Shown in pieces: positions 1 to 11,560 of a DNA stretch of 64,000 nt. The notes beneath the pieces were generated by a model. The model was given only the letters and a program-made list of their open reading frames with translations, searched no databases and was not told where the DNA came from. How positions within the stretch are numbered: the first letter of the stretch is position 1; every line of letters begins with the position of its first letter. Origin of the DNA: Tragulus kanchil (taxonomy: Eukaryota > Chordata > Mammalia > Artiodactyla > Tragulidae); assembly GCA_022376925.1 (NCBI GenBank), contig JAIOJX010000032.1:206022939-206086938 (forward strand), in the 5' to 3' direction. The translations under genes and the position numbers were made by a program.

Positions 1-318
1 ATTATCTGACAATTTATTCACTCTCCTATTGGTGGACATGGGTTTCTGCTAACTTTCGACTCACATGAAGAAAGTCGCCGCCAACATCCTTGCACGTCCT
101 TTGGTGGAAGAAAACACTTCTGTGGGGTGTATCCCTGGGAGTGGAGTTAACAAAGTCTGTGTTTGTCTGAAGGTCACAGGACCTGGTGACTCCACTTTCC
201 CAGCGGTGGGGCTTTGAGGTTGGGGTGAGGAGTCAGCGTTGAGTGTCCTCTTGGGAAACTATGTGCCTTCGCTGGCAGAGGAAGGGAGAGAAGCTCATAT
301 TAGAAAAGAAGGAGGTGG

Positions 319-411
319 GAATTCCCTGGTGGTCCATTGGTTAGGGCTCCAGGCTTCCACTGCAGGGGGCACAGGTTCGATCCCTGGTTGGGAAAATAAA
401 AAAAAGGAGGA
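319..411 (+). mobile_element. CHR-type tRNA-derived SINE, short
   Basis: The head carries a tRNA-Glu-like A box (tggtccattgg) and a B box (ggttcgatccctgg), followed by an A-rich tail. This is the usual architecture of the tRNA-derived SINEs of ruminants and whales. The body is very short, so the copy is either 3' truncated or a short subfamily. Confidence 0.8.
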
Positions 412-839
412 GGAGACAGGGAGAGGGTCAAGTAAAAAATCACAACATGGATTTCAAACCAAGGCCATATAACAAGAACATCAAAAATGTGTCTACATGA
501 ATGGTGACTCAGAGGACACAGGAGCCTAGGAAAACAGAAGCCTTTGCTTTGTAGGGTAGAGAAGATATAAGGAAGGGGTAAGAACAACAAAAGATCCGAG
601 GGGCTTTTTGTTTATCCCATAGAAAAAAAATTTCTTATCTCCTTGGTAACCTACATATCATGTTTGCTTCAGACACACTACAAAGCCCAAAGCTCCCTAG
701 GACATTTCCAGCCTCGCAGATGCCTCTCTCTAATTCCTCACACGAGTAACCATTCTTCTAATTTCCATCATCACACACTTGTTTGTGCCTATTTTAAACT
801 TTATCTACGTAGATTCTGACGGTTTATGTCAACATTTAC
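412..839. other. Unique sequence, nothing recognised
   Basis: Moderately AT-rich non-coding sequence between a SINE and a MIR relic. I see no splice-bounded open frame, no repeat I can name and no RNA gene. Confidence 0.4.
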
Positions 840-1030
840 TGGGTATTTATTATGTGTCAAGCACATGGTTAATACTATCAAGTGGCATGTCATTTGATCC
901 TTCCAACAATTTGTTTCCCTTTGACTGGAGAGAAAACCAAGTTCAACAGATTAAGAGTCTTACCCGAGGCCACAAAGCTGTCAAGAAGCAGAGCCTGGAT
1001 TCAGGGGTCAACAGCCATCACATTAGCTGG
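840..1030 (-). repeat. MIR SINE relic
   Basis: On the minus strand it reads as a decayed MIR. The plus strand shows the inverted core: a block like 'tactgggtatttattatgtg', then a gaggccacaaagctg block near 968, where MIR normally reads aggtcacacagct. The divergence is high, as expected for this ancient family. Confidence 0.6.
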
Positions 1031-1350
1031 ACTGTCGCTTGTCCTGGGAAATCTCAGAGTCTCAAGCGAACTGGGTGGTTAGCCACCCTAGTTCAAACTT
1101 GAGTGGAGTCTTAATCATCAGGCTGGGATCTCTTCCTTTGGCTTAAGATTCTCCCAGACAGTGCATATGCTGTTAGCACGGCCTCATGGGGGATGTTTTG
1201 TCGCAAAAAAACCCGTGTGATATCAGAATTTTACTTTTTTGTTTGTTTGTTTGGTTGGTTGGTTTTTTTCCATTTTGAAGAAAGAGATTTCATTGAAAGT
1301 AAATCTGAGTTGGGCAAAAATTAAGTTATTCATATTAAAAGAGAATTCTA

Positions 1351-1475
1351 GGACTTCTCCAGTGGTCCAGTGGTTAAGACTCATGCATTTACAGTGCAGA
1401 AAGCAAGGGTTTGATCCCTGGTTGGGAAATGAAGATCCTGCATGCTGTGCAACAGGGCCAAAGAAAAAAACAATG
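1351..1475 (+). mobile_element. CHR-type tRNA-derived SINE
   Basis: It begins ggacttctccagtggtccag and has a B box (ggtttgatccctggttggg) and the 'aagatcctgcatgctgtgc' segment common in CHR-2 SINEs, then an A-rich tail. A short attcta repeat flanks it and may be the remains of a target-site duplication. Confidence 0.8.
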
Positions 1476-1640
1476 AGGGGATTCTAGCATATCTATCTCC
1501 CGAAGAAGGTTTTATTTTTCTCCCCTAGGATCCATGCACTGAAAAAAATTTTAAGATAGCCTCTGACTTCAAGAAGTTTATAATTTCTCTGGCGAGTTGA
1601 GAGTAAAAATGAGGGAATAAAATCAGAGGGTAATAGACTA

Positions 1641-1800
1641 ATAATAATCACGCAGATCTGAGTGCTTGCTATGTGCTGGAGGCCTTACCTCTTCTGTCTC
1701 ATTTAATCTTCACAATTCATCTGTGAGATGCATACTGCAGTTACACCTATTTGAGATAAGGAAAGTAAGCCTTGGTGAGGTTGATTTGCCCAAGGTGGAG
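1641..1800 (-). repeat. MIR SINE relic
   Basis: The inverted MIR core is recognisable from gagtgcttgctatgtgctgg through tttgcccaaggtggagggg. It is an old, diverged copy with no coding potential. Confidence 0.6.
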
Positions 1801-2311
1801 GGGAGATCACTGAATTGTATGTATATGTCCTTAAGATTTTTGTACTTAATATAAGTGAATTATACCTGCAAGCCATGTTTATTGAATGGGAAACCATTGA
1901 AGATAGGGGAATTTTTCTTTCCTCTGCTCTTGAACATCCCATTCCCAGTCATTTGGGGTCAAGTTGAAAACGTATCTTGGCTTGCCTCATTTTAGTCACT
2001 CAGGTCAAATTGGCATTTTTAGCCTCAGTGATGAGTGCAAATGAGACCAGTTTGTGGTTGTGAAGTCAGAGCCCAGCCTGGCAGGAGGCACAGGTGCGGA
2101 CACAGGCCAGCAGACCAGAGCAGCCCGCCTGGCCCCCAGGCTGCACAGTGTTGACTCCCGGCGTCTTGCTGTAGTCCGTCCCGCCAGGAAGACCTAAGTG
2201 TATCCACTCATCCACCTCCTGAGTCCTCAAGGCCAGCGCCTCCGTCTTCCCAAACCTCATCCCCTCTCAGCCGCCTGACCCTGCCACCCATCTCTGCTCC
2301 CCGCGTTTGTG
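1801..2311. other. Unique sequence before the first duplication
   Basis: The GC content rises after about 2060. No exon with convincing splice sites was found. The reverse-strand open frames here are short and have no recognisable domain. Confidence 0.35.
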
Positions 2312-4518
2312 GTCTCCCACCCAGAGGCGTCTTCATCATCCCTTCCTGACGTGTTGACTTTCATTTTCCCAGGGCGAATCTCATTTGACAATCTCCTGCC
2401 CATATTTCTAAGCTCTCCGGGTCTTGCCCGGCTATTTCTCTGTCCTCTCTGGGATTTGTAACACCAATCATCTGTAGGTTTCATTAGCATGCTGTTTACC
2501 CCTGTCTTTCAGATCATTAATGAAGATGCAAAGTGAGACACCAATTCTCCCGGCCCCCACCACGTGGTCCCCCCTGGCCCCCGCCGGGTGCTGCTAGAAT
2601 CATTACCCTTCCTGGTGTGACAGGGTCAGAACCAAACCAATTTGCATCAATCTTTGGTGATGCTGTGAAGTGTCTCCTGCCCTGCAGTCCTCACGTTGTA
2701 ACAGCGGCTTCAGCTGTCTGTTCTGGAGTGCTCCTCCTTCCTTCAGAGGGCTCTCGGGTCTGGCCACACAACTCCTCAGGCTGAAAGCACCAGCGCTTAC
2801 AGAACACTTAGGCAAGGTTCAGGGAATGCACGAGGCTGACATTTTCCCTTTGTTTTGCATCCCAAGATGGACGGAAAGTAGCACGTCTTTGGGAAACAGG
2901 ATGGACAAGTGCACATATTGGCAACACGGAAGAGGCAGTGGGCGTGGCAGGCACAGCATTTTTCATTCTCGTCATGACATCTATTTCTGCTGAAGGAAAA
3001 TGAGAAGCAAGACTCCTTTGGATCCTCCAAGGCTTAGATTCCTGGGCTTGTATATTCCAGCTGCCTAAGGCTGGGATAAGTGAGTCATTCCTCAGGAACA
3101 GAGTCCATTCTTCTCCACGATTCTTTTTTTTAATTGGGGTATATTTGTTTTACAATGTTGCATTAGCTTCAGGTGTACAGCAAAGTTATTGTATATGTTT
3201 TTACAGTTTTCTTGTTTACAGGTATACATAATCCCCCAAAAGTCATAGCTATATTCCTGACCCCTTCCACCTGAGCCCTCCCTCCCTTTTCCCCCTTCCT
3301 ACCCCACCAGGTTGATGTTTAGTCCCACTGTGGGTTCCCTTAGTCTTACAACTTAATCACAGTGGTAATCTCTATTACTCCATGATTTACAAAAATTAAT
3401 TAGCCTGTGCTGGGTCTCCACCCATGCTCCGTTCTTCATCATCCCTTCCTGACGTGTTGACTTTCATTTTCCCAGGGAATCTCATTTGACAATCTCCTGC
3501 CCATATTTCTAAGCTCTCCGGGTCTTGCCCGCTATTTCTCTGTCCTCTCTGGGATTTGTAACACCAATCATCTGTAGGTTTCATTAGCATGCTGTTTACC
3601 CCTGTCTTTCAGATCATTAATGAAGATGCAAAGTGAGACACCAATTCTCCCGGCCCCCACCACGTGGTCCCCCCTGGCCCCCGCCGGGTGCTGCTAGAAT
3701 CATTACCCTTCCTGGTGTGACAGGGTCAGAACCAAACCAATTTGCATCAATCTTTGGTGATGCTGTGAAGTGTCTCCTGCCCTGCAGTCCTCACGTTGTA
3801 ACAGCGGCTTCAGCTGTCTGTTCTGGAGTGCTCCTCCTTCCTTCAGAGGGCTCTCGGGTCTGGCCACACAACTCCTCAGGCTGAAAGCACCAGCGCTTAC
3901 AGAACACTTAGGCAAGGTTCAGGGAATGCACGAGGCTGACATTTTCCCTTTGTTTTGCATCCCAAGATGGACGGAAAGTAGCACGTCTTTGGGAAACAGG
4001 ATGGACAAGTGCACATATTGGCAACACGGAAGAGGCAGTGGGCGTGGCAGGCACAGCATTTTTCATTCTCGTCATGACATCTATTTCTGCTGAAGGAAAA
4101 TGAGAAGCAAGACTCCTTTGGATCCTCCAAGGCTTAGATTCCTGGGCTTGTATATTCCAGCTGCCTAAGGCTGGGATAAGTGAGTCATTCCTCAGGAACA
4201 GAGTCCATTCTTCTCCACGATTCTTTTTTTTAATTGGGGTATATTTGTTTTACAATGTTGCATTAGCTTCAGGTGTACAGCAAAGTTATTGTATATGTTT
4301 TTACAGTTTTCTTGTTTACAGGTATACATAATCCCCCAAAAGTCATAGCTATATTCCTGACCCCTTCCACCTGAGCCCTCCCTCCCTTTTCCCCCTTCCC
4401 ACCCCCACCAGGTTGATGCTTAGTCCCCATGTAGGTTCCTTTAGTCTTACAGCTTAATCACAGTGGTTATCTCTATTACTCCATGATTTACAAAAATTAA
4501 TTAGCCTGTGCTGGGTCT
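2312..4518. repeat. Tandem duplication D1 (unit about 1.10 kb)
   Basis: Copy 1 is 2312-3418 and copy 2 is 3413-4518, offset about 1,101 bp. The two share a ggtct microhomology at the join. Copy 2 starts with small losses (gggcgaatc becomes gggaatc, cccggctat becomes cccgctat). The last 150 bp of copy 1 differ from copy 2 by scattered indels and substitutions. The interior is essentially identical. Confidence 0.95.
3123..3330 (-). mobile_element. L1 3' end fragment, antisense
   Basis: It starts with a T-run followed by taattggggtatatttg and acaatgttgcattagc. This is the inverted 3' end of a ruminant L1, whose sense strand ends with ...tacaccaataaaaatt-like sequence. The same fragment reappears at about 4224-4430 inside the second copy of D1. 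Confidence 0.7.
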
Positions 4519-4676
4519 TAGTGGCAGCACTCAGGATCTTTGATCTCTGTTGTGGCATGTAGGGTCTTTAGCGGCAGCATGTGGGATTCAGTTCCTTGAC
4601 CAGAGTTCGAATTTGGGCCCCCTGCATTTGGAGCACGGAGTCTTAGCCACTGGACAGACCACCAGGCAAGTCCCTC
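4503..4676 (-). mobile_element. CHR-type tRNA-derived SINE, inverted
   Basis: The inverted pol III head ends at accaggcaagtccc. The B-box complement lies in gaccagagttcgaatttggg, and a gtggcatgtagggtc body lies to the left. It is diverged from the young subfamily. It lies immediately downstream of the second D1 copy. Confidence 0.75.
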
Positions 4677-4785
4677 TCTACAATATTCGCATGCTTTCAT
4701 CCTTTCTTTATCAGTTTCATGACTCTGAATCTCATCTTGCAGAGAAACTGACTTTATACACACACACACGTCTGCCCATAAAGAT

Positions 4786-6950
4786 GAGAACCACCTCCTA
4801 CACATTCCTGAGTCCCTCAGATCCCAGCTTGCAGGAAAGATTTCATTTCCTTTCTTGATGGCGCAGTGCCTCTGTCTGCTGCCTGTGAACAGGGGTATCA
4901 CTCCAGACACTGTCCTGACCCACGCCTACTTCTCGGATTCCTAGATCATCTTTTTTATATTCTCTCCAAATTGGGAAGGGGAAAGTGAACAGGAAGAAAG
5001 CAGCGACTCAAACTCTCACAGACACAACATCTGAAGTAGTCTTTTACATGCCCCAGAGATGGGGAAATTCAGCATAAAGAATTTACAGCCAAATTAGGTG
5101 AGATATGGTTTTCTCAGGGTAGGGAAGGACTGAAGAAAAAATTATTTTGCAGTTCTGACCAAACCTACTGGGTGAAGATTTTTCTGTTCCGAAGCAAAAG
5201 CTCTGTGGAGTAATGAGGGGAACGAGCCATGGGACTGGGGACAATTAGGGAACAAGTTGTTCTACCCACATTACATGTGATGGAGGAGACAGGCTAGGGC
5301 AGGGCTTGTTGCTCAGCAGGTGCCCAGTAAATATTTACAGATTGACATTTTCAGAAACAAGATCTGATGTCATTACCATAAACACATACCATTAATGAAC
5401 GGTGTGTGTGTGTGTGTACATGTGTGCACATGTTAACAGGCTGGGCTGATAGGGCATGTTAAGCCCTGTATACCTGTGCTCAGCTCCAGAGGTTTTTTCC
5501 TTCCTATACTATGGAAACAATCCACGCTTCTGTAAGGAGGCTGGAAAATGTAGAGGAAAATGAAGATGACTCAGAATCCTACCACTAGGCAGCAGGCACT
5601 GTCATCACCTTGGTCTGGTTTCTTCCGCTACACACTAGGGATCAGGCCACATGTATAAGTTTACATCTTGCTATTTCATTTCTTCTTACGATGAACCACT
5701 TCTCTTGTGATACCAATAACCTCTCTGCACACCTACTCAGTGGCTGTATTCGAGTTCACTATCTGACCACACCATAACAAACTCAATATAGGCCAGCTGG
5801 TTAAGCAGGGCTGGTGACAGTCAGCGGTAAGAAGATGGCGGCAGCCCGAGATCAGAAAATTTTAGGCCAGCGTCGAGAACCACACATTCCTGAGTCCCTC
5901 AGATCCCAGCTTGCAGGAAAGATTTCATTTCCTTTCTTGATGGCGCAGTGCCTCTGTCTGCTGCCTGTGAACAGGGGTATCACTCCAGACACTGTCCTGA
6001 CCCACGCCTACTTCTCGGATTCCTAGATCATCTTTTTTATATTCTCTCCAAATTGGGAAGGGGAAAGTGAACAGGAAGAAAGCAGCGACTCAAACTCTCA
6101 CAGACACAACATCTGAAGTAGTCTTTTACATGCCCCAGAGATGGGGAAATTCAGCATAAAGAATTTACAGCCAAATTAGGTGAGATATGGTTTTCTCAGG
6201 GTAGGGAAGGACTGAAGAAAAAATTATTTTGCAGTTCTGACCAAACCTACTGGGTGAAGATTTTTCTGTTCCGAAGCAAAAGCTCTGTGGAGTAATGAGG
6301 GGAACGAGCCATGGGACTGGGGACAATTAGGGAACAAGTTGTTCTACCCACATTACATGTGATGGAGGAGACAGGCTAGGGCAGGGCTTGTTGCTCAGCA
6401 GGTGCCCAGTAAATATTTACAGATTGACATTTTCAGAAACAAGATCTGATGTCATTACCATAAACACATACCATTAATAAAGCGGTGTGTGTGTGTGTGT
6501 ACATGTGTGCACATGTTAACAGGCTGGGCTGATAGGGCATGTTAAGCCCTGTATACCTGTGCTCAGCTCCAGAGGTTTTCCTTCCTATACTATGGAAACA
6601 ATCCACGCTTCTGTAAGGAGGCTGGAAAATGTAGAGGAAAATGAAGATGACTCAGAATCCTACCACTAGGCAGCAGGCACTGTCATCACCTTGGTCTGGT
6701 TTCTTCCGCTACACACTAGGGATCAGGCCACATGTATAAGTTTACATCTTGCTATTTCATTTCTTCTTACGATGAACCACTTCTCTTGTGATACCAATAA
6801 CCTCTCTGCACACCTACTCAGTGGCTGTATTCGAGTTCACTATCTGACCACACCATAACAAACTCAATATAGGCCAGCTGGTTCGGGTAAGCAGGGCTGG
6901 TGACAGTCAGCGGTAAGAAGATGGAGGCGGCAGCAGCCGAGACAGAAGGA
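4786..6950. repeat. Tandem duplication D2 (unit about 1.09 kb)
   Basis: Copy 1 is 4786-5858 and copy 2 is 5875-6950, offset 1,082-1,089 bp. Copy 2 opens with a 5-nt loss in gaaccac(ctcct)acattcc. Copy 1 ends corrupted: ggttaagcagg against ggttcgggtaagcagg, and a scrambled stretch before the join at 5859-5874. A short (GT)n at 5403-5418 is repeated at about 6484. Confidence 0.95.
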
Positions 6951-8924
6951 GGGGTCAGAAGCCAGGGAGGAAGTTCTTGGGGGCTTGCTTTCCCACGAGC
7001 CACTCTGTTCCTAGGAGATCACTTCTGGTTCTGACCCCTGCAGCCCCTCCTGGCCCTGCTCGGGGCTTTGCCAGTGGCCGCTGTCAGTGCTTCTCATTTC
7101 CGCTCAGTCTCAAGTCACTGACTTTTCCAACTTGACTCTTCTCGGCTGCTTCTTTGTGTGGAGCTGCTGGCTTGGGCCAGCTTGCCTGCATCCGGTAAGG
7201 CCTGGGATGCGACCTTTAGCCCTGCTTGACCCAGAGGCTTCGAGCTGCGCAGTCAGGCCAGGCTGTTCTTCATAGACTCCCAGCGAGGCAAAAGTTGAAA
7301 GGAGGCCGCCTGGGGACCCCAGACCCAAGTGGACCTTGCTCAACTGTGGAAAGGAAGCACCTGAAATCAAGGTGGCAGGAGCAGGGCAGAAGTGGAAAGG
7401 ACAGAGCAAATCAGGGAGGTGCATTCCTGCACAGTCGCGGGAATCCCATTGATGCTTCGAATATATTAGGACCACCAAGATTATGGGGGCCCGTGAATCA
7501 AGGCTTGTGCCAAGCTCAGGATTAGCTTGAACATCTGCCAAGGTCACAAAGAATACTTTCCCTTTCCTTGCTTCTCAGCAGCTGGTCTTCAGTGGGCATC
7601 ATCAATGCAGTGGTATTTACAGCAGGTCCGAGCTGCCATGGGTGCCTCCACAGCAGAAAAGCAGGAGACATATTTGGTGAACTGTCCATGAAATGGGTTT
7701 CCAGCTTAACTGGCTATTCAAGGTAATCAAAAGCAATCATATTTCCCAGTGAGGATTATCCATTTTTAACAACTATGAGTATAATTAAAAAATTAAATAT
7801 GGGTAAGATACACGCACCATTCTAAATACTCACACTTGCTATTTCATTTCTTCTTACGATGAACCACTTCTCTTGTGATACCAATAACCTCTCTGCACAC
7901 CTACTCAGTGGCTGTATTCGAGTTCACTATCTGACCACACCATAACAAACTCAATATAGGCCAGCTGGTTCGGGTAAGCAGGGCTGGTGACAGTCAGCGG
8001 TAAGAAGATGGAGGCGGCAGCAGCCGAGACAGAAGGAGGGGTCAGAAGCCAGGGAGGAAGTTCTTGGGGGCTTGCTTTCCCACGAGCCACTCTGTTCCTA
8101 GGAGATCACTTCTGGTTCTGACCCCTGCAGCCCCTCCTGGCCCTGCTCGGGGCTTTGCCAGTGGCCGCTGTCAGTGCTTCTCATTTCCGCTCAGTCTCAA
8201 GTCACTGACTTTTCCAACTTGACTCTTCTCGGCTGCTTCTTTGTGTGGAGCTGCTGGCTTGGGCCAGCTTGCCTGCATCCGGTAAGGCCTGGGATGCGAC
8301 CTTTAGCCCTGCTTGACCCAGAGGCTTCGAGCTGCGCAGTCAGGCCAGGCTGTTCTTCATAGACTCCCAGCGAGGCAAAAGTTGAAAGGAGGCCGCCTGG
8401 GGACCCCAGACCCAAGTGGACCTTGCTCAACTGTGGAAAGGAAGCACCTGAAATCAAGGTGGCAGGAGCAGGGCAGAAGTGGAAAGGACAGAGCAAATCA
8501 GGGAGGTGCATTCCTGCACAGTCGCGGGAATCCCATTGATGCTTCGAATATATTAGGACCACCAAGATTATGGGGGCCCGTGAATCAAGGCTTGTGCCAA
8601 GCTCAGGATTAGCTTGAACATCTGCCAAGGTCACAAAGAATACTTTCCCTTTCCTTGCTTCTCAGCAGCTGGTCTTCAGTGGGCATCATCAATGCAGTGG
8701 TATTTACAGCAGGTCCGAGCTGCCATGGGTGCCTCCACAGCAGAAAAGCAGGAGACATATTTGGTGAACTGTCCATGAAATGGGTTTCCAGCTTAACTGG
8801 CTATTCAAGGTAATCAAAAGCAATCATATTTCCCAGTGAGGATTATCCATTTTTAACAACTATGAGTATAATTAAAAAATTAAATATGGGTAAGATACAC
8901 CACGCACCATTCTAAATACTCACA
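6748..8924. repeat. Tandem duplication D3 (unit 1,087 bp)
   Basis: Copy 1 is 6748-7834 and copy 2 is 7835-8924. The copies are almost perfect. The first clear difference is gatacacgcacc (near 7808) against gatacaccacgcacc (near 8896), close to the 3' end of copy 1. D3 starts inside the second copy of D2, so the roughly 180-bp stretch from 5668 is present three times (5668, 6748, 7835). No exon is evident; the 145-residue minus frame at 7110-7547 shows no domain or splice support. Confidence 0.95.
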
Positions 8925-9115
8925 AGTATTTAACCTCCACAATAACCCTAGAAATTAGGCACACTGGACCCATTCCATAAATGGGTAAACAGAGGCACAG
9001 AGAGGTTAAGCAATTTACCTGAAGTGTCATAGCCAGGAGATGGCAGAAATAAGACTTGGACCCAGGTGGCTTGATATGAGGGTCTTGCCCTTATCCATGA
9101 TGCTAGGCTGCTGCT
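8925..9115 (-). repeat. MIR SINE relic
   Basis: The inverted MIR core is well preserved: aatgggtaaacagaggcac, agagaggttaagcaattt and gacttggacccaggtggc. It begins right after the second copy of D3. Confidence 0.75.
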
Positions 9116-10400
9116 TTAAAATGGAAGAGGTCCTGAGGGCACAGAGGCTCAGAGAGAGGTGACTTGATAAGCCCATGCTTCCCTCTCAAGTCCAAGCTCT
9201 TCCGATACTTTAGACCAGCAACAAGGCTATGAACATTGAGCATCATGGCAGTTCACTCCTTCAACAAATTCTTATTAAGCATCTGTTATATGCCAGATGC
9301 TGTTGTTTATAACCAAAGAAACTATAGGAGACTAATCAAATTTGGATATACTCTTTGACATCTCTTGAAAGTTAAACAGTCAAATCTTATCATTACCTCT
9401 CTGTGTCTCAGATAGAGACAATGGAAACACAACAAAGCAACTTTGACTACTTGAGTTTTCTGGCTCCTCAGATGCTAGATAATTAGTGTCTTCTGGTTTT
9501 GGAGGTCACTTTCAGAAGCATCAAGTATAGATCAAAACAGAAAGCAGAGGCCAGGATAAAGACGAAAACGTGTGTGAGTTCAACACAGCTCAGAGCTCGA
9601 GTTTGATTGAGATTCCAACTGCCACTCTCCTCCGCATTCCTTTGTCCCTGACCAAGTTCATGGCTGTATCACCGCCAGTAATCCCTGTAATGGGCTGCAA
9701 TCCTGGGGGGACTGTTTATTAAATGGCCAACCTCTGAGCCCCATGGAGTATGGCCAGTCGTGGCTTCCTGCCCTGGCAGCTGATGGGCCACTTCTCTGTT
9801 TTACTGGAGAGAATGGGGATAGCAGGCGGGGGGTGGGGACCAGAAGGTGATGGGAGCTGGAAGGGAGGGCCCCTGCCAGGTCATGAGCTCTTTGGGAGCA
9901 GGAATCCCCGTGCGCTCCATGGGCTTACTGTCCTTGAGACGGTTACTAAGTTGTATAGAGTTCCGACATTCCAGGGACGGTGGCACAGTTAACAGCTGCC
10001 CATGAGGCCACCACTGCAGACCACTGAGGAGGGATGAGAAGCCCAAGTGGGGACATAGGGCAGAAGGTGGGGAATGAACGGGAGAGTGGGTACCCCCTGA
10101 GGGTCAGGAATCCTCAGTACTTCAGACCCCAGCTCACGGAACAGGCAGCACCCAGAGTGGTTCTCTCCAGCCAACCCCCTCTTCCCTCTCTGCTCAGCCC
10201 CCAGGTCTGCTTCTTGGATTTGGGGATCCACTGGGGCGGCTGCTTGTTTAGAGCCCCTGTCCCCTCCCTGTACCCCCTCCCTCCGCATCTGTCTTCTGGC
10301 TGGAGTTGTGTGAAGCGGAAGACAATTTGGGGCTTATTAGTGTCCCAGGGAGACATGTAACTTGTGTTGCTGGGACCCAAACAGCAAGGGTCTTAGCGGC
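9116..10400. other. Unique, repeat-poor sequence
   Basis: A GC-richer stretch that no duplication touches. A short inverted MIR fragment is likely at 9255-9305. Open frames of 80-108 codons occur on both strands (9750-10380), but they overlap each other antisense and have no domain or splice support, so I treat them as chance frames. Confidence 0.4.
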
Positions 10401-10430
10401 AAACTCCAGCCGAGAAAAGACTGAGGAATT

Positions 10431-10745
10431 GTCTCACCTAATTACAGGGAATGGCCCTCTTTGTGTTTGTGATTCGGTACGGTTGTCCGATCGCTTTTGA
10501 TCGCTTTTCTCCATTTGCTGGCTCAGGCTATGCTGGAATTGTGCTAATTAGAAGAGAAATGGACAGAGTGATCCTGTCAGCCCTGGTTACTGCTGGGGAC
10601 AAAGCAGAATATTATTCTGAGGCAATGTTTTGTGAGGGCCCTTCTTCCAGCTCTCATTAGGGGGAAGGGGCCACAGGAGGGGAAGGTTCCGAATGCCTGG
10701 CCTGGCTAATGGAGCATTGGGGTGTTCATGTGCTAATTAACAGGC
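10431..10745. promoter_or_regulatory. Possible conserved regulatory element with TAATTA cores
   Basis: Three TAATTA homeodomain cores lie at 10439-10444, 10545-10550 and 10734-10739 in sequence with no recognisable repeats. There is also a 10-bp direct repeat (gatcgctttt twice, 10489-10508) and a ggacaaagcagaatattatt block. Dense intact TAATTA sites in repeat-free, moderately GC-rich sequence are typical of developmental enhancers, but conservation cannot be judged from one genome. This is an inference. Confidence 0.25.
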
Positions 10746-11560
10746 TCTGCCAGCACTCAGGGAGCCTCCGGGTGCACCTGGTGCCACCTGAAGCCCCTCA
10801 ACCAGTCTTGCTCAGGAGGAAAGCGTTGGGTAAAGGGTGGGAAGGACTCTTGAAGCAGAGTCAGGTTCACATCCTCCATGTGCCCTAAAGCCTAAATAGA
10901 TAAAAAAAAGTCAGTTAGCGGCCAGTCAGAGCTCCATGCACTGGGAGAGACCACTGATTGCGCACTCTTTGGGGTGGAGGGTGCAAGGTCCTCTTTTCAA
11001 ATGAAGCTCACATAAGGGTGGGTAGCCCTGTAGCACTCAAAGGAGGAAAAACACACCGCAGAACGTGACCAAATGCCTGGAGTGGGAGTTCGTGCGGAAG
11101 TTGAGAGCTGGTTAGAAACCCTGTCACCTGACTGCTGGGACCATCTATACCTTGGCCTATGCTCACATTCTCCCTTCCTGCTCTGTATTACCTTCCTGTG
11201 ATGCCTGAATCCTGGAGGAAACAGAAGGGACCAAAGCATCCCAATGGAAATGCAATTTCTTGGCTTTATCATAAAGCCTCGATGCAAGTCCAAACACGCT
11301 GCAGAAGCCATGGAGGCAACGGGATGACTTTCACCAGCTGTTTACACTGCTCTGATCTTGGTGAGTTCAGAAGGCAGAGGGCCAAAAATAAGGGTCAATT
11401 GGCATTAAAAACACACAATGAAAATAGGTAACAAAAAGATAAAGAAAAATTGATGATAGTATTTCGATCTCATTGCACTTGATATCCTTGAACTTCTACC
11501 ACTCCAACAATGGAAAGAAAGCCAAGCAAATCAGCCAAGGCCTGAAACCTGAGAGACTAA
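10746..11560. other. Unique non-coding sequence
   Basis: I see no named repeat and no supported exon. The ORFs at 10997-11311 (minus) and 11159-11431 (plus) overlap antisense and look like chance frames. Confidence 0.35.

Noticed and set aside
7110..7547. 145-codon minus-strand open frame, present again at 8197-8634
   Set aside because: The apparent conservation of two identical copies comes from duplication D3, not selection. There is no recognisable domain, no splice sites, and an overlapping plus-strand frame of similar length.
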